Source: Voacanga thouarsii (taxonomy: Eukaryota; Streptophyta; Magnoliopsida; Gentianales; Apocynaceae). Taken from it: a stretch of DNA of 64,000 nt. Numbering within the stretch: the first letter of the stretch is position 1; every line of letters starts with the position of its first letter. The notes under the pieces were generated by a model that searched no databases, was not told the origin of the DNA, and saw only the letters and a list, made by a program, of their open reading frames with translations. Made by a program: the position numbers and the translations under genes. The DNA is taken from assembly GCA_026120185.1 (NCBI GenBank), contig JANUWF010001617.1, positions 1,302,001 to 1,366,000 on the forward strand, read 5' to 3'. This document shows positions 60,401-64,000 of the stretch, piece by piece.

Positions 60401-61780
60401 AAGGCTGGCCGAAAATGGTCTTATAATGGCAGAGGATTTTCTGATTTTATCACTTAGCTATAAGAGTGTTTTAATGGAACAAAAAATCTGGAATTTAGTT
60501 TGAAGTTTGAATAAGTTTTGGATAGAGTAATCTTAGGAGCTTTTTGAGGTATGATCATGGAGTCCTAACATTCAAAGTTGGTGTGGAGGCTAAGATGTTC
60601 AATCCATGACTGTACAAGGTCTGAATTTTAGTGGGTTTTGGTGAAGAATTTCGGCCTTAGCCTTGAAGAGACAATCTGAAAATTTTCTGGAATTTAAGCT
60701 TTAAGAATACTTGGAATTGAAATGATTTTGGTGCAGAATTTTCTACTATCTTTGGCACGATTTTGCAGCTGGATTCTAAGGGTGTTTGAAGGTCTTTTAA
60801 TGGTGGTTTTTCAGCCTTCATCTTGAAGAAAAACAGAGGAAGTTCTAGCTATTCATATGTTCTACCGGTGGCTTCAAATTCCATGTTTAATGTGGCTAGT
60901 TTGCTGAAGCGAATTTTTGGTTTCGGGATGTTTGTACAGTCCGAAAATTCACTGAATTTTCCACCTTCAACCTTACATAAAATGTCTATTTTTCTTGTAG
61001 AAATTGGGTAGGAAAATTGGCTGAAACTTTCGAAAATAGTCTTGAAGGAAATTTGGAAAATTTTTCAGATTTTTCTTTACCAAAACATGAACAAGATGAA
61101 AATGGAGTTTGAAGGAATAGCTATGGTATTTTCTTTTCCTTGGAATCCATACCTAATTCTCCTCCTCACTTTCGGCCTCATCTATCTCACAAGGGCTGAT
61201 TTTTGAATTCTAAGTTAGGGATTTATCACAAAATTTTTATGATTAAAAATTGAATTAATGAATTAAGGATAGTTTAAATTTCAAACATGTTAGGACAAGG
61301 CTAGCAAAATTAAAGGGGACAAGAATTCTTCTAGAATTCTTTTTAGGACAAGACCACGTGGTCAAGACATTACCATTATGTCTTTCTTAAGCCAACATTC
61401 CTATTTTTAGGGAATGTAAGAAAAATAAAATTTCAAATATGGTTAAGATAATTATGAATAAAACTTAAGTGATGGGATTTGAACTCAATACTTTAAAGAT
61501 TAAATCACAAAGTTACAACCACTTAACCATATTAATACTTATTATTATTTTCTCACCCAAATATTCTTCTTATCTAAATTTCAAGCCATCTTCCTATTTT
61601 AACCTCAAGCAAAATTACATTTTTACCATTTCTACCCAACAAACATAAATAAGCCATTTAACCTACAAACCACAATTCTAAGGCACATAAAATCATTCAA
61701 AAAGGTATATTTTATGCATGATGACATGATATGCATCCCATCCCCCTTACTCTAGGGTTGGCTTTATGTGGGGTTTCACA
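57494..61780 (-). mobile_element. Gypsy-type solo LTR (B'), uninterrupted, minus orientation
   Basis: On the minus strand it runs from TGTGAAACCCC at 61780 to GTGTTACA at 57494. The 5-bp duplication AAACT flanks it (57489-57493 and 61781-61785). At 4287 bp it is collinear with the two halves of B. It carries an AG tract near 59845 and the tRNA-like block. It sits inside the DUF4216 part of the TNP2 gene. No protein-coding gene is recognisable inside; the short ORFs do not correspond to B. Confidence 0.9.
61450..61525 (-). other. tRNA-like sequence inside LTR B'
   Basis: On the minus strand TGGTTAAGTGG and GAGTTCAAATCCC match A and B boxes at the same relative place as in B, followed by ATCA as in B. 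Confidence 0.5.
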
Positions 61781-64000
61781 AAACTTGTTCCGCTTGATTT
61801 GCTATGATGAATGGCTCATCCATCTCCTTATTTTTCCGGTACAACAAATGATCCAAATTCACCGAAGTAAACTTTAAGTCTTCAACTTTAACACCTCAAT
61901 GTACATCAATCCAATCACATTTAAATAACAAAAATTTTAGTTGGTTGCTATATCAAATCCTTATAATATCAGTAAGCACTCCATAGTAATTGACATCGAC
62001 TGTTATGGGATTCTTATCTTTGGGGCTAGAATAACTCGTAGTATCAATTTTACACATAACACTAGAATTTTAAGTGGACTTATTAGCCTTATACGTTGTT
62101 GTACGAAACCGAAACCCATTGACGTTGCATGCATTGTAATGCAATCCTTGGTTGAAAGGACCATTTCTAAGCTTTTTAACTTCAACCAGAATATCAAGAT
62201 ATTCTTCGTTCTCATCAACTTATAAACAATATAAATTTTATTTTCTTTATATATTCAAAATAACTATTACTTATATTACATATACTATACTTACATATTA
62301 ACTGAGCCAAGTATGAAACGTTTGAGAATGAATATGTTATCTTTCATGTAACCGAGATCTAGGATACTCTCTATTTATGACAGACATATAGAGATTGTAT
62401 GTAGACATATATGAAAATTTAGAAATAATAAAAGAATGGCAATAAAAAAAAGAAATAAAAAGACTCAAAGTAAAACTGGTTCTCTATATAGTTTGAGGAG
62501 TTCAGAATTGGCTAGAACCTACTGATGTACTTGCATTAACGTAACACGATCAAATATTACATCAGTCCATTTTTCAACTAATTTACCCATCTCGTTATCA
62601 TCATCAACATATCTCGGAGGCCTATTCTCTTTACTCTCAACATCATCTAAATATCTCGACACAAATGTCATACATTTTTCTATTAAATACCCACTAGCAA
62701 TCGAACCTTTAGGACGAGCACGATTGCGCACATAGCATTTGAGAGCTTTCAAATATCTTTTAACAGGAAACATCCATTGATATTGAACTGGGCTAGCTAA
62801 CAATGCATTATAGGTCAAATGTATTAGTAAATGTTCCATTATATCAAAAAAACTTGGGATGAATGACTTCTCAAGAAGACATATTGTAATTGCAAACCGG
62901 TTTTGAAGATTCTCAAGATGCCTCTCTTTGTCAACTTTGGAACATAACTGCCTAAAACATGAACCAATCTCAATTAACTACTACACTACATTCTTGGGCA
63001 ACGTTTTGCGGGCAGCCAATGGAATTAATTGTTGGAGTAGAATGTCAGAATCATAACTCTTCAAACCTCCTAAAGTCTTTCTTCTCATATTCACCCATTT
63101 GAGAAATATTATAACAATAGCCATCAAGAACTCTCAATTCTTCTAATACTGTTAAAAAAAACTTCAACTTCTACCTGCTCATTGTATAAGGGGCTGGTAG
63201 CAAACTGTATCCAATTCCTAAGGGTTTTAAAATTGGACATAAATTTTTTCTAATATTCATTGCCTACAAGTCTTGACGAGCTTTGAAGTTATCTTTCGAA
63301 GAACTACTGTCACCCAATATTGTATATAACAGATTGTCTACAAATTTTTCTCTATATGCATTGGATCGAGATTGTGTCTCATCAAATTGCTCTCCCTATA
63401 TGGCAACTCCTAAAAAAATACTCTTCTTCTTCTAATTATACGAATTTATACCAAACTTTCGTTCATAGTCAGACTGCATTTTGATTTTCATATCATCTAC
63501 TGCATATTCTATTAAACAACTCTCAAGTTGTGCTAATATTTCTATCCCCGTGCTCTTTTTAGGTGCTTGTCGTACTTCAATTCCACCATAGAGTGAAATT
63601 TTATCCCTATGCAGCTTATGTGGTAGTTCAAGAAACCTGCGATGATATAAGAAGCAATATTTACCGCCGTTAGACAATCGATAAGACAAACAATCAACCC
63701 CGCATATTAGACAAGTCCTATCGTTATGGACACTGTAGCCAAATAGATTGCCATAAGCTGAAAAATCACTTATGGTCCACATAACTATTGCACGTAAACA
63801 GAACATCTCTTTTGCCCCAGTATCATAAGTAATCACACCGTCGTGCCACAAATCTTTAAACTCCTCGATCAATGGTTGTAAAAAAACATCAATCTTGTTC
63901 CCTGGACTCTTGGAGCCATCAATAAGAATTGATAAAATAAAATAAAGCTGCTTCATGCATAGCCATGGTGGCAAATTGTACGGTATTAAGACTACAGGGC

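Larger units (their letters stand above)
54684..64000 (-). mobile_element. CACTA (En/Spm) transposon, 3' end to window edge
   Basis: The left end begins CACTACTAAAAAACTG at 54684, the family's terminal motif, after a possible 3-bp target CTC. Subterminal repeats, a Transposase_24 gene and a TNP2 gene, both on the minus strand, follow in the usual arrangement. The other end lies beyond 64000. LTR B' is inserted in the TNP2 gene. Confidence 0.92.
57265..64000 (-). pseudogene. CACTA TNP2-type transposase, split by LTR B'
   Basis: Minus strand, starting beyond the right edge. 64000-63432 is the Transposase_21 core (PPWLCMKQLYFILSILIDG, NGGKYCFLYHRRFLELPHK). 63431-62840 continues it with frameshifts (KDNFKARQDL, LLPAPYTMS, GYCYNISQMGEYEKKDF). 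62839-62519 is DUF4218 (SPVQYQWMFPVKRYLKALK, GYLIEKCMTFVSRYLDD). 62220-61786 is DUF4216 (FNQGLHYNACNVNGFRFR, LFKCDWIDV, PFIIANQAEQVL). There the 4287-bp LTR B' interrupts it. The frame resumes at 57493 (VWYSRCPRERDWHVV) and ends at TAA 57267-57265. Several in-frame stops and the insertion make it non-functional. Confidence 0.9.

Overview
The window is plant nuclear DNA, probably from a eudicot: it is AT-rich, has spliced genes, and holds plant families of Helitron, CACTA, Copia, Ty3/gypsy and Stowaway elements. I see no intact host gene. The only host-gene trace is a two-exon fragment of an ankyrin/RING ubiquitin ligase (XBAT34/35-like) near 24.4-24.7 kb. Almost everything else is transposable-element sequence, much of it nested, and most coding parts are broken.

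Layout. (1) 1-6950: an array of large imperfect tandem repeats in which a module of 97-98 bp recurs twelve times, with two degenerate relatives. The module has paired ends (TGTGC/GCACA, TGGGC/GCCCA) and a central palindrome. (2) About 7.1-19.66 kb: a large Helitron read on the minus strand. Its 5' terminus (A|TCTATATA...) is at 19659. It carries a spliced RPA-like gene (15951-18702), a short divergent plus-strand ORF (13188-13784) and a RepHel gene (Rep plus PIF1-type helicase, 7178-12447). The 3' end was not found and may lie in or left of region 1. (3) 19.66-24.1 kb: a decayed Ty3/gypsy element with a PBS, zinc knuckle and protease remnants, plus two nested Stowaway-like MITEs. (4) 24.1-33.66 kb: the XBAT fragment, then a roughly 4.2-kb tandem duplication that includes the 3' LTR and pol end of a minus-strand Copia element (called D). 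(5) 33.66-49.74 kb: a three-layer nest inserted into copy 2 of D. A Copia solo LTR (A, TSD ATTTC) holds a gypsy-type solo LTR (B, TSD GGTTT), which holds a full-length 9.75-kb Copia element (C, two LTRs of about 2.0 kb). (6) 49.74-54.3 kb: the rest of D (RT, integrase, gag), interrupted by a 1.79-kb solo LTR (F). (7) 54684 to the right edge: a CACTA element on the minus strand with its terminus, subterminal repeats, a Transposase_24 gene and a TNP2 transposase gene. The TNP2 gene is split by B', an inverted relative of B (4287 bp, TSD AAACT).

How the genes relate. The Helitron genes form one rolling-circle module: RepHel nicks and unwinds, and the RPA-like protein would bind the single strand. 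Several stops in RepHel replace Trp or Gln as expected from C-to-T decay, so this copy is probably dead. The two CACTA genes are the usual TNP2 transposase plus accessory protein pair, also broken. Copia C keeps every domain signature but has several stops and frameshifts. The least explained parts are the 98-bp module array, the divergent Helitron ORF, and the tRNA-like block kept in both B-type LTRs.
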